NCBI RefSeq assembly: GCF_028694605.1
Contig: NZ_JAQVKP010000002.1
Span: 78,009-142,008 of the forward strand
Reading direction: 5' to 3'
DNA length: 64,000 nt
DNA from: Sulfurimonas sp.
GTDB taxonomy: Bacteria > Campylobacterota > Campylobacteria > Campylobacterales > Sulfurimonadaceae
The position numbers were made by a program, and so were the translations under genes. The notes beneath the pieces are model-generated. The model saw only the letters and a program-made list of their open reading frames with translations. It did not search any database and had not been told where the DNA came from. Numbering within the stretch: position 1 is the first letter of the stretch; every line of letters starts with the position of its first letter. Positions 8,921 through 16,915 of the stretch are shown piece by piece.

Positions 8921-10027
8921 ATGATACAGCTCAAAGCTAGCCGTTGCGTGCGTTCTCTTTCAAAAGAGAGCGAGTGCAACAAGTGTGAGGTTATCTGCCC
9001 GACTAATGCTATTGTTGTTGGGAACAACCCGCTTCCTGCTATCAATTTTTCTGCATGTGTTGGGTGTGGAGCGTGTGATGCTGTTTGCCCAAATGAAGCA
9101 CTCTTTTTAGATGATTTTAACGCTACGGAGTTCTTCTTTAATTTTATAGAAGATGAAGAAAATATTGTCTCTTGCCGAAAAAATGTACCGTGTATAGCTG
9201 CTCTCAATATTGAGCATATCATAGCTATGGCTCTTTTGAAAAAAGAGGTGATTTTTGATATGGGGCATTGTAGTGGGTGTGCTATTGCCTATAAATGCGA
9301 GATACAAATCAGAAAAAACTATGAAGAGGCATCTTATATCCTTGAGGCTATGCAGAGTGATGCACGCATAAAGCTTGAAAATATCATGTATGAAAAAGAA
9401 GAGCAAGAAAAAAGCACATCAAGAAGGGAGTTTTTTTCCAAAGCCAACCTAAAGGGCGCTCTGAAAACAAAACATGCATTTGAAAAAGAGATTCAAAAGG
9501 CAACGGATGAGCTTATAGAACATACGCTGCAAAAAAGTGATATAGCACTTTTGAGACAAAAACGTATTACCGAGCGACGAAAACTTTTTTTTACGGCACT
9601 AAAAAGGGTAAAAAAACCATCTGTTTATCATGTTGTTGAATCAGATGAGCTTACATTTACTTCTATGAAGATTCTTGATAGCGAGACGTGTACGGCGTGT
9701 CAGATGTGTTATAGAGTTTGTCCGACAGGAGCGCTTGGTTCGGATATAAAAAACTCCAAGATAGATTTTGACCCGTTTTTGTGCATCAAGTGCCATATCT
9801 GCCATGATGTATGCGAGCCGGACGCTATCAAACTCTCTCCAAGCTATCGCATTAAAGAGTTTTTTGAACCTGAGGTGCAAAATCTTATTACTTTTAAAGT
9901 GCGACGATGCAATGAATGCAATATGATTTTTAGTACAAACTCTAACGACAGACTTTGCTACAGATGTAAAGCGGAAGAGGAAGAGGCGCGAGAACTTTGG
10001 GGAATAAGGACTTATCATGATGAATGA
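8921..10027 (+). CDS. Polyferredoxin, multi-[4Fe-4S] protein
   Basis: 368 aa. An N-terminal pair of cluster motifs (CNKCEVICP and CVGCGACDAVCP, residues ~20-65) is followed by a Cys-containing middle (CSGCAIAYKC near 120), a charged helical linker, and a second pair (CTACQMCYRVCP and CIKCHICHDVC, about 255-305). The C-terminus has a zinc-ribbon-like CNECN...CYRCK. No membrane segments or signal peptide, so it is cytoplasmic. Position between a TorD chaperone and an AroE-like protein suggests electron transfer or assembly for a molybdo-enzyme. It overlaps the next gene by 11 bp. Confidence 0.85.
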   Translation: MIQLKASRCVRSLSKESECNKCEVICPTNAIVVGNNPLPAINFSACVGCGACDAVCPNEALFLDDFNATEFFFNFIEDEENIVSCRKNVPCIAALNIEHIIAMALLKKEVIFDMGHCSGCAIAYKCEIQIRKNYEEASYILEAMQSDARIKLENIMYEKEEQEKSTSRREFFSKANLKGALKTKHAFEKEIQKATDELIEHTLQKSDIALLRQKRITERRKLFFTALKRVKKPSVYHVVESDELTFTSMKILDSETCTACQMCYRVCPTGALGSDIKNSKIDFDPFLCIKCHICHDVCEPDAIKLSPSYRIKEFFEPEVQNLITFKVRRCNECNMIFSTNSNDRLCYRCKAEEEEARELWGIRTYHDE

Positions 10028-10814
10028 TGCAAATGAGATATCGCATCACACGATGCTTTATGGATTTATAGGCGAGAGTGCAGGGCAGAGCAGTTTCTCT
10101 GCTACACTCAACAAGCTCTTTAAGGCAAACAATAAAAATGCGATGATGATTCCTATGAATATACGGGAAGATGATTTTTATTATACGCTTGTCAATATGA
10201 AAAAATCACATGTAAACGGAGCGCTTCTTGCAAGGGAATACACAAAAAGCATTATAGAAATTTTAGATGATGCTTCAGATAGAGTGAAGCTCTCCGGAGT
10301 ATGCGATATTGTGGTGCGAGATGGTCAAAAGCTCTTTGGAGATGTTATCTTTGCATCTGTTTTGGCTGATGTTTTAAAAAAAAGAGGGGCAAAAAAAATA
10401 GCGCTTCTCGGAGTTAACGGCTATGCAAAAGCATTTTGTTTGGCGGCAGAGGGATTTGAGATAAGCTACTTTTATGATGATTTGGAAGCTTTAATGCAGT
10501 TTGTTGTGCAGATGCAAAGAGAAAATGCGGATATCAACCGTATTGCTTCTGGAATGCAGGTGAATCTTGCATCTTATGACGCAGTAATTGATTTTTCGGA
10601 TTTTGAGAGTTTGGATATGGTCTGTTCGTTGAGTGCTGTCAATCTTGATATAAATGGCAAAAAAGAGCCTTCGGTGCTTAGAACAAGGGCAGGTGAACTT
10701 GGTGTTTCTTACAAAGGTTTTGATGATGTACTAGAAGAGACGGCGCAAGAGGTTTTTGAGTTTTTAAAAATGCAAAAGCACCTTGAGCATGATAAAAGCG
10801 ATATGAAATTTTAA
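10017..10814 (+). CDS. Divergent shikimate-dehydrogenase-like protein
   Basis: 265 aa with AroE-like layout: an N-terminal part beginning LYGFIGESAGQSSFSATLN (like the substrate-binding start of AroE) and a Rossmann-type glycine stretch, IALLGVNGYAKAF. The AroE catalytic regions are not conserved: the usual NVTxPxK lysine motif and the GxNTDxxG motif are replaced (here GVCDIVVRDGQKLFGD). So it is probably not the housekeeping shikimate dehydrogenase. It is embedded in the TorD-polyferredoxin operon with an 11-bp overlap, so a role in that system is likelier. Function not known. Confidence 0.65.
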   Translation: MMNDANEISHHTMLYGFIGESAGQSSFSATLNKLFKANNKNAMMIPMNIREDDFYYTLVNMKKSHVNGALLAREYTKSIIEILDDASDRVKLSGVCDIVVRDGQKLFGDVIFASVLADVLKKRGAKKIALLGVNGYAKAFCLAAEGFEISYFYDDLEALMQFVVQMQRENADINRIASGMQVNLASYDAVIDFSDFESLDMVCSLSAVNLDINGKKEPSVLRTRAGELGVSYKGFDDVLEETAQEVFEFLKMQKHLEHDKSDMKF

Positions 10815-10830
10815 AGTTTAGGAGAATAGA

Positions 10831-11334
10831 ATGAATAGAGAAGATTTTAGAGATTTAAGATCGGAGTTTGAAGCGCTTGTCAAAGAGAACTGCTCCCTAG
10901 ACCCGCAAGAGACGCAAAGAGACAGAGATGCCGGTGATAAAGAAGATGAAGAGCCTGTACCGCAGTTTGTAGATGCATTGAGCGCAAAACTGCTCGCTCC
11001 TGCTATAAGTGGTATTTATCTCTCAAGACTGGATATCAAGAGAATTGCAGAGGCAATTGATGAGTCTTTGCCAATCAAAGAGCGTGTTAAGATGATTAGA
11101 GCACTTTTTAGACACACAAACTCTAAAGAGTACTTAAGAAAAGCATTTGATGAGATAAATAGACATATCAACGGTCGTATCTTGATATATCAAGAACTAA
11201 GCGAGTCTTTTCCACACTCGAAGCCTATTTTTGATGATTATACCCTCAAAGCAAAAAAGACTATGAAGATGTTTGAACAGATTATAGATGATTTTGAAGA
11301 GATAGAGCCGTCTGAAGACCCGCTGTTTATTTAG
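10831..11334 (+). CDS. Hypothetical helical protein of the TorD-ferredoxin operon
   Basis: 167 aa, acidic N-terminal linker (about residues 25-45, rich in D/E) followed by an all-helical domain with a cluster of basic and hydrophobic residues (RLDIKRIAEAIDESLPIKER). No Cys, no membrane segment. It starts 17 bp after the AroE-like gene with TAGGAG just upstream of the ATG, so it closes the four-gene operon. I do not recognise the family; an accessory protein to molybdoenzyme or formate metabolism is inferred from position only. Confidence 0.7.
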   Translation: MNREDFRDLRSEFEALVKENCSLDPQETQRDRDAGDKEDEEPVPQFVDALSAKLLAPAISGIYLSRLDIKRIAEAIDESLPIKERVKMIRALFRHTNSKEYLRKAFDEINRHINGRILIYQELSESFPHSKPIFDDYTLKAKKTMKMFEQIIDDFEEIEPSEDPLFI

Positions 11335-11349
11335 CAGCGGAAATCTGGT

Positions 11350-11355
11350 TATAAT
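11350..11355 (+). promoter_or_regulatory. -10 element for the putative small-toxin mRNA
   Basis: Perfect TATAAT 16 bp after the upstream stop codon, giving a predicted start at about 11362. The sequence around it is mirrored as an inverted repeat at 11541-11558, which supplies a second TATAAT on the minus strand. Confidence 0.55.
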
Positions 11356-11443
11356 TGCCTTGCTAGTTGGCGGTTATGATTGGTTTGATTGTGTTGTGAA
11401 GGAGAAGGTGGGACAGGGTCAGCCTTTTTTTAAGGATATAACA

Positions 11444-11503
11444 ATGCGACTCGCAATCATAATTGTTATAATCATTCTGCTTTTAGCAGAAAGATTGTAT
11501 TAA
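11444..11503 (+). CDS. Putative Ibs-like hydrophobic toxin peptide, 19 aa
   Basis: Short frame encoding MRLAIIIVIIILLLAERLY then TAA. AAGGA lies 7 bp before the ATG, a strong ribosome site. Composition and length match the Ibs family of type I toxins (18-19 residues, basic start, uninterrupted Ile/Leu/Val core, C-terminal Tyr), which insert into the inner membrane. An in-frame GTG at 11408, also with an AAGGAG nearby, would give a 31-aa version. The gene sits in a gap flanked by inverted repeats, each carrying a TATAAT promoter facing inward; the minus-strand one could drive an antisense regulator. Family assignment is by pattern, without homology evidence. Confidence 0.5.
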   Translation: MRLAIIIVIIILLLAERLY

Positions 11504-11545
11504 AAAGCTTATAGAGAGTTCTCAGCTCTCTATTTGTCCCAACTA
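11503..11545 (-). ncRNA. Possible short antisense RNA to the small-toxin mRNA 3' end
   Basis: A minus-strand TATAAT occupies 11552-11557, predicting a start near 11545. The product would be complementary to the toxin mRNA tail. It would form the TAGAGAG/CTCTCTA hairpin (11511-11532) and reach a TTTTT stretch at 11503-11507. The same hairpin could instead only terminate the pgpA transcript, which ends 36 bp upstream on this strand. Confidence 0.3.
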
Positions 11546-11567
11546 GGCAAAATTATAACACAGAAAT

Positions 11568-12074
11568 TTAAATAAAGCTAGAGAGTTGCAACCATCCGTG
11601 CCAAAGCAGAGCACTTACTATTCCTGCGGCAAAACCGGCAACTATATCATCCGCCATCACCCCGACACCGCCTTTTGCCTCACGGTCAAGCCTTCCGATG
11701 ATAGAGGGTTTTTTGATGTCAAAATAGCGAAAGAGTGCGAAAGAGAGCAAGCTCTGGATCAAAAAACCATTTTGCAAGTCAGATATTTCACCCATATTTA
11801 TACTCATCGCAGGTGCAACGCTCAGGGCAAACCACATTCCTGCAAGTTCGTCTATCACAATGCGTTTGTCATCATGTGTGCCGCTTTGCGCCTCATATTT
11901 GTTAATCTCGCGGATGCCTATAACAGAAAAAAGCACTGCTGCTAAAAAAAGCGTTTGTACATCAAAAAAGAGAAGCACCGCTATGCCGAGTATGAGTGCA
12001 ACCAAAGAACCAACCGTTCCGGGAGCTTTTGGTGAGAGACCGCTGTAACCGAGTGTTATAAAAAACCAGTTCAT
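11568..12074 (-). CDS. pgpA: Phosphatidylglycerophosphatase A
   Basis: 168-aa inner-membrane phosphatase that dephosphorylates phosphatidylglycerol phosphate in phospholipid synthesis. Family motifs are all present: SPKAPGTVGSL near the N-terminus, DDKRIVIDELAGMW at about 68-81 (the acidic catalytic cluster), FRYFDIKKPSIIGRLD, and GGVGVMADDIVAGFAAG. Three to four hydrophobic helices lie between them. ATG at 12074 lies 9 bp downstream of the ATP-sulfurylase-like gene's stop, so it is probably the last gene of the ispDF-regulator-sat-like-pgpA run. Confidence 0.93.
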   Translation of the reverse strand: MNWFFITLGYSGLSPKAPGTVGSLVALILGIAVLLFFDVQTLFLAAVLFSVIGIREINKYEAQSGTHDDKRIVIDELAGMWFALSVAPAMSINMGEISDLQNGFLIQSLLSFALFRYFDIKKPSIIGRLDREAKGGVGVMADDIVAGFAAGIVSALLWHGWLQLSSFI

Positions 12075-12082
12075 TTTGTTCC

Positions 12083-13273
12083 TTATGTTAGCGATGACGT
12101 TTGGTAAAGTTTCATAAGCTCCAGATAAAAATCATTCTCGGTATGCTCTTGTAAAAGACCCTCTGTCGGAAGTATATCATAGTAGAGTTTTTCAAGGTTT
12201 TTAAATCTGTTTGGATGGAGCTGTGAGAGAATGACTGCCGCAATCTCTTTGCGCATCAAGATAGTAGGCGGCAAAATCCCAAGCTCTAAAAGCTCCAAAA
12301 TAGAGTTTGAGTGGTAGGAGATTTGATGGTGCTGCCCATGAGGACACGTGTTTTTACTGACCAACGTCGTGCATTTGTCGCAGTAGACATACTCGCTCGC
12401 GACAGTTATCTCTATATCTATTCCCACTACTTTGTCAACAATAGATTTGTTGGAGTTGCAGTCGTAAAACATCCCCAGTCCTGCATGATTGCGCCCAATG
12501 GTAAGCTTGTCGCAACCGTAATTTTTAGCAACAACCGCATCAATAATAATCTCATTGTACCCTGCAAAAATATAACTGTTTTCAAGAGGAACAACTATAA
12601 CGTGGTTTTTAGTCAAGAAATTATTGATAAAAAAATCAAGAGCTTGTTTTCTAATCTCATAAGATAGATTTGATTCTGTATATGGTTTTAGGAGAAAGAT
12701 AACAAGCAAATCAGTATTTTCTAATGTTTGACGAATCAGTTTTTCATGTGCACGATGTAGAGGATTTGCTCCCATGACAAGTGCGGTTGTATGTTTTGCA
12801 TCAATAAGTTTTTTTGCTTCATCTATAGTTTTTTTGTTTGTATTGCTTGACTTGTTGAGAAGAGTATATTCGCCACATACAGCTAAAGAACCGATTCTCT
12901 TCAGTGTTGCCAAAACGCCGGGATGTGAAATGTCATCAGTACCATAAATCTGCTTGATTCTTTGACTTGGGTCGATGTGAAATACTTCATCCACAATAAG
13001 CGTAGCAAAAGGTTTGTTGTTGAAAAGTATAGTAACCTCTTCACCACTCTCCAAAGAAGATAGAACTTGAGAATTTACTTTGCCTGAGGGTGCTAAGATA
13101 AATGGAAAAGGAAACGACTTTCCATTAAAAAGCCCTGATTCAAGAACGCCTTTGCTTTGCTCTTCATTCATAAGCGATACAACCGGTGAGAGTAAACCAT
13201 CTTTTAAAAGTTCCAGCGCCGAAGCAGCTTCCTTGTCAATAAGAATTGTTTTATTTTTTCTTGACGATGTCAT
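12083..13273 (-). CDS. ATP-sulfurylase-like protein with altered active site
   Basis: 396 aa, collinear with sulfate adenylyltransferase (PUA-like N-domain, then the nucleotidyltransferase domain). Clear landmarks are NPLHRAHEKL (the HxxH phosphate-binding motif, about 170), VVAKNYGCDKLTIGRNHAGLG, and TCPHGQHHQIS with RKEIAAVI near the C-terminus. The canonical QTRN sulfate-binding motif just before NPLHRAHE reads VMGAN, so both the Gln and Arg that contact sulfate are absent. The segment equivalent to FPxAMRYAGPREA is also degenerate. It may have lost sulfate activation or adenylylate something else. It overlaps the upstream regulator by 23 bp. Confidence 0.75.
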   Translation of the reverse strand: MTSSRKNKTILIDKEAASALELLKDGLLSPVVSLMNEEQSKGVLESGLFNGKSFPFPFILAPSGKVNSQVLSSLESGEEVTILFNNKPFATLIVDEVFHIDPSQRIKQIYGTDDISHPGVLATLKRIGSLAVCGEYTLLNKSSNTNKKTIDEAKKLIDAKHTTALVMGANPLHRAHEKLIRQTLENTDLLVIFLLKPYTESNLSYEIRKQALDFFINNFLTKNHVIVVPLENSYIFAGYNEIIIDAVVAKNYGCDKLTIGRNHAGLGMFYDCNSNKSIVDKVVGIDIEITVASEYVYCDKCTTLVSKNTCPHGQHHQISYHSNSILELLELGILPPTILMRKEIAAVILSQLHPNRFKNLEKLYYDILPTEGLLQEHTENDFYLELMKLYQTSSLT

Positions 13274-14138
13274 ATTTCTTTCGCTTTTCCCATAAACTTT
13301 TACGGCTGATTCCCAGTTTTTTTGATAGTTCTGTATCCGGAAATTTATGTTGATAGTTTAAAACTATAAACTTGACATACTCTTCAATCGGAAGAATCTC
13401 ACCTTGATCAAAGATATTGCTCTCACTTTTTATCTCCAAAAGAGGGTAATCGTCATCATCAATTTTATCAGTGCTTGATAAAATTGCTTTCTTATTTTCA
13501 AGTAGAGTATAGAGTGCTTTTCTTTCGTTCTTTTTTAGCAATTGCAAATCTATGATGTACAAAAGCGCATTTTCCGTAATAGCCTCTATTTCATCCATGG
13601 CTCTTGCATCACTAAGAGTGATAAAATAAAGCGGCAGGTTTTTTCTTTTTGCATACTCAAATGCAAAAGAATCCGCGTGTTTTTGATATGCAGAGGAGAT
13701 AAAAAGAGGAAGCTCTACGTTTTCAAAGTTGTGTCCGGATATAAGTGATGCAAAGTTGTGTGTGAGGTATTTGTCATACGCCACATTTCTCTTTTTTAGT
13801 TTTTCATAATCTTGGTAATGATTGATTTTTCTGATAAGTTCTTCAATCATAAACGGCTTAAGAATATAGTCTTTTGCCCCTGCCGCAAGTGGCTTGGAAA
13901 CAGTGTCGTTGCTGATATAAGAGACCATCAAGATGATAATAGAACGCTTAAATGTCTCTATGACAGGGTTGAAGTCTTGTCCGTTGATATTTGTCGAGAG
14001 TAAAACGACATCATAGTTATTGCTCTTGATGGCATCTCTTGTTGATGTGCACATTTCACAAACATGTCCTAACTCGCTTAGTTTTGTAGCGATACTCTGT
14101 GCGAGATAAACTTCGTTTTCTATAATTAGTATCTTCAA
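13251..14138 (-). CDS. Atypical response regulator with Fis-type DNA-binding tail
   Basis: About 295 aa. The N-terminal receiver-like domain (about 1-115) keeps the first acidic pocket (IIENE) and the switch Lys (LKPF). At the phospho-acceptor position, VVLLSTNINGQD, the Asp is replaced by Ser/Thr. A middle domain without Walker or GAFTGA motifs looks like a decayed NtrC-type ATPase. The C-terminus (TELSKKLGISRKSLWEKRKKY) is a Fis-type helix-turn-helix. The TTG at 14138 has GGA at suitable spacing and its TTGA overlaps the ispDF stop; a TTG at 14150 has no ribosome site. Probably phosphorylation-independent; target unknown, perhaps the sat-like gene it overlaps. Confidence 0.75.
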   Translation of the reverse strand: MKILIIENEVYLAQSIATKLSELGHVCEMCTSTRDAIKSNNYDVVLLSTNINGQDFNPVIETFKRSIIILMVSYISNDTVSKPLAAGAKDYILKPFMIEELIRKINHYQDYEKLKKRNVAYDKYLTHNFASLISGHNFENVELPLFISSAYQKHADSFAFEYAKRKNLPLYFITLSDARAMDEIEAITENALLYIIDLQLLKKNERKALYTLLENKKAILSSTDKIDDDDYPLLEIKSESNIFDQGEILPIEEYVKFIVLNYQHKFPDTELSKKLGISRKSLWEKRKKYDIVKKK

Positions 14139-15256
14139 ATTTTTGTCCAATCAAAATATTTTAAATTTGCATTTGCAATCACGCCGACCCCTTCACTTCT
14201 TCCGATAAAACCTAGTTTTTCAGTTGTTGTTGCTTTGATGTTTACTTTTTGGCTGTGTATGTTAAGCAGAGGAGCAAGCGTTTTTCTCATAGCCATTTTA
14301 TAGTCGCCAAGCTTTGGCTGTTGTGCGGCAATAGTAATGTCAACATTGACAATGATATAACCAAAACGGCGCAGTTTGTTAACAACTATGCTCAAGAGCT
14401 CTTTTGAGTTTATCCCTTTGTATGCTACGTCGGTATCTGGAAATAGTATGCCGATATCGCCCATTCCTGCTGCACCCAAAAGAGCGTCTATAAGAGCATG
14501 AATAGCTACATCGCCATCGCTATGTGCGAGAAAACCATAAGGCACATCTATCTTTACACCACCCAGATACATCTGTGCATTTTCGTCAAAAGCGTGTACA
14601 TCAAAACCTACGCCACTGAGTATATCTTGCGATGGAGGAATAAGGCATGGAATTTTTTGAAGATCTTGTGCGTGGGTTATCTTGTGTGCACTCTCTTCTC
14701 CCAAAATAAACTCTCTTGTGCCGCCGCTTGCAACGATGGCGCTGCTTTCGTCAGTAAACTCTTCTTCTTGCGATAGAGCCTTATGAAGTGCTGAGGTGCG
14801 TGAGAGTTGAGGTGTTTGCACTCTTTTGACAAGTTCACGATTTATGGTTGTGGTGCCATAGACAACCGTGTCGCTGATGGGAAGATACGGAACAATGCAG
14901 TCGCTTTTACCGATATACGAGAGGATTGTATGTAAAAAAGCCTCACTTACACAAGCACGTGCAACATCGCTCACCAAAACATACTCCGTATCAACATGTG
15001 CAAGAGCGTTTTTTAGCGAACCTTGGCGTGTTTGCGCACCCTCAATAATGGTATAGTCGGTGCAATATTTCATAAACTTTATCTCATCGGCAGAGGATGT
15101 TACGATAATTTTGTCAAAGTAGCCGGTACTTTCAAATTTATCTGCTACGTATTGCCACAGCGGGAGTTCTCCGACTCTAAGCCACTGTTTTTTTACACCC
15201 GTGCCAAAACGAGAAGAACTGCCGGCGGCAAGTAAAATAAGCGTCAAGTGAGACAA
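14135..15256 (-). CDS. ispDF: Bifunctional IspD/IspF, MEP isoprenoid pathway
   Basis: Fusion of 2-C-methylerythritol 4-phosphate cytidylyltransferase and 2-C-methylerythritol 2,4-cyclodiphosphate synthase. IspD (about 1-210) shows LILLAAGSSSRFG and KKQWL, the CTP-binding start. IspF (about 216-373) shows GVGFDVHAF with its metal-binding Asp/His, HSDGDVAIHALIDALLGA, and GDIGILFPDTD. The best start is the TTG at 15256 preceded by AGGAG; a longer frame to 15292 would begin inside the promoter (minus-strand TATAAT at 15284-15289). The fused form is typical of Campylobacterota and alphaproteobacteria. Confidence 0.93.
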   Translation of the reverse strand: MSHLTLILLAAGSSSRFGTGVKKQWLRVGELPLWQYVADKFESTGYFDKIIVTSSADEIKFMKYCTDYTIIEGAQTRQGSLKNALAHVDTEYVLVSDVARACVSEAFLHTILSYIGKSDCIVPYLPISDTVVYGTTTINRELVKRVQTPQLSRTSALHKALSQEEEFTDESSAIVASGGTREFILGEESAHKITHAQDLQKIPCLIPPSQDILSGVGFDVHAFDENAQMYLGGVKIDVPYGFLAHSDGDVAIHALIDALLGAAGMGDIGILFPDTDVAYKGINSKELLSIVVNKLRRFGYIIVNVDITIAAQQPKLGDYKMAMRKTLAPLLNIHSQKVNIKATTTEKLGFIGRSEGVGVIANANLKYFDWTKI

Positions 15257-15283
15257 ATGTGCTCCTAAGTTAAGTGTTACGAA

Positions 15284-15289
15284 ATTATA
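15284..15289 (-). promoter_or_regulatory. -10 element of ispDF
   Basis: Minus-strand TATAAT with start predicted near 15277, leaving a ~20-nt leader with AGGAG before the TTG start at 15256. It argues against the longer 385-aa frame. Confidence 0.55.
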
Positions 15290-15423
15290 CATAGCAAAAG
15301 CTTTTTTTTATCTTGAAGCTACGCTTTTTTGTGATAAAAATAGAGATAGATTAAATTTAGATTAACTTTATTTGACTATATTTCCAAAAGAATGAAAAAT
15401 GAAAAATCAGTATTGGAGTAATT

Positions 15424-16800
15424 ATGAGAAGCGAATGGGTAAAAAAACGCCAAAATGACCCTATCAGAACGCAGATGTATTATGCAAAAAAGGGCATTAT
15501 CACCGAGGAGATGGAGTATGTTGCAAAAATAGAAGATTTGTCTCCTGAACTTGTTCGCAGTGAAATCGCACGAGGAAGACTTATCATCCCTGCAAATGTA
15601 AACCATACAAATCTTGAGCCTATGGCAATCGGGATAGCTTCAAAATGTAAGATAAACGCAAATATCGGCTCTTCTGCAATCGCATCCGATGTTCAAGGCG
15701 AGATAGAGAAGATTCAGGTATCACAGCACTATAAAGCAGATACCGCAATGGATCTATCAACCGGCGGGGATTTGGATGAGATAAGAAAAGCGGTTATTGC
15801 GGCTTCAAAAATTCCTATCGGAACTGTACCGATTTACCAGATACTTCATGATGTCGGCAATAAAATAGAGGATTTGAGCATAGATGTTATGCTTGAGGTT
15901 TTGGAGCGTCAGGCAAAGCAGGGGGTGAGCTATTTTACCATCCATGCAGGATTTTTGCTTGAGACTATGCCAAAAATCGCAAAGCGAAAAATGGGGATAG
16001 TAAGCCGTGGCGGAAGCCTTATGGCGGCATGGATGATGCATTACCATAGAGAAAATCCGTTTTATACCGCATATGACGCTATTTTAGATATCTGTGCGAA
16101 GTATGATGTCGCACTCTCTCTTGGCGATTCGCTCCGTCCGGGATGCTTGGCGGATGCAAGTGACGATGCACAGCTTGGTGAGTTGAAAGTTTTAGGTGAG
16201 CTGACGCTTCGTGCATGGGAGAGAGATGTTCAGGTTATGATTGAGGGTCCGGGGCATGTGCCGCTTAACCAGATTGAGCGAAACATGAAGCTTCAAAGAG
16301 AGCTTTGCCATGAAGCGCCGTTTTACATCCTAGGACCGCTTGTAACGGATATTGCGGCTGGGTATGACCATATCAGTTCTGCTATCGGTGCGGCTGTGGG
16401 CGGATGGCACGGAGCGAGCATGCTCTGCTATGTTACGCCAAAAGAACACTTGGGACTGCCAAATGCAAATGATGTTCGTGAGGGGATTATCGCCTACAAG
16501 ATAGCCGCACATGCCGCAGATATAGCAAGAGGGCGCAAAGGTGCTAGAGATATCGATGATGAGATGAGCGATGCAAGATACCGCTTTGACTGGAAGAGAC
16601 AGTTTGAGCTTGCACTTGACAGTGAGAGAGCCCAAGAGTACCATGATGAGACTCTGCCTCAAGATGTCTTTAAAGAGGCGGAATTTTGCTCCATGTGCGG
16701 ACCAAAGTTTTGCTCTTACAAGATAACGCAAAACCTTATGGATAACCCTGAAGCGATAGAAAAAATCATACAGGATGCAAAAGCCAAAGAGGCTGTGTGA
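15424..16800 (+). CDS. thiC: Phosphomethylpyrimidine synthase
   Basis: 458-aa radical-SAM enzyme that converts aminoimidazole ribotide to the HMP-phosphate pyrimidine of thiamine. Diagnostic stretches are [51 protein letters not shown] and the C-terminal [13 protein letters not shown], whose three Cys bind the [4Fe-4S] cluster. GGAG precedes the ATG by 6 bp. I saw no TPP riboswitch pattern in the 130-bp leader. The neighbour mrp (Fe-S carrier ATPase) is 115 bp downstream with its own leader. Confidence 0.95.
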   Translation: MRSEWVKKRQNDPIRTQMYYAKKGIITEEMEYVAKIEDLSPELVRSEIARGRLIIPANVNHTNLEPMAIGIASKCKINANIGSSAIASDVQGEIEKIQVSQHYKADTAMDLSTGGDLDEIRKAVIAASKIPIGTVPIYQILHDVGNKIEDLSIDVMLEVLERQAKQGVSYFTIHAGFLLETMPKIAKRKMGIVSRGGSLMAAWMMHYHRENPFYTAYDAILDICAKYDVALSLGDSLRPGCLADASDDAQLGELKVLGELTLRAWERDVQVMIEGPGHVPLNQIERNMKLQRELCHEAPFYILGPLVTDIAAGYDHISSAIGAAVGGWHGASMLCYVTPKEHLGLPNANDVREGIIAYKIAAHAADIARGRKGARDIDDEMSDARYRFDWKRQFELALDSERAQEYHDETLPQDVFKEAEFCSMCGPKFCSYKITQNLMDNPEAIEKIIQDAKAKEAV

Positions 16801-16915
16801 GTAAAAAAGTTATAGTTTTGAAAAAAAATAGATTAATTGATATAGGATAATTTTTGTCTTATTTAATTATGATAGAGTTACAAAAATAAAATTTATATAA
16901 AGGAAAGAAATAGAT

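Noticed and set aside
12311..12667. Plus-strand 118-aa frame within the sat-like gene
   Set aside because: Opposite-strand shadow of a well-supported gene; no ribosome site or family resemblance.
15293..15423. TPP riboswitch before thiC
   Set aside because: The leader is only ~130 bp, AT-rich, and none of the conserved THI-box core strings were seen.
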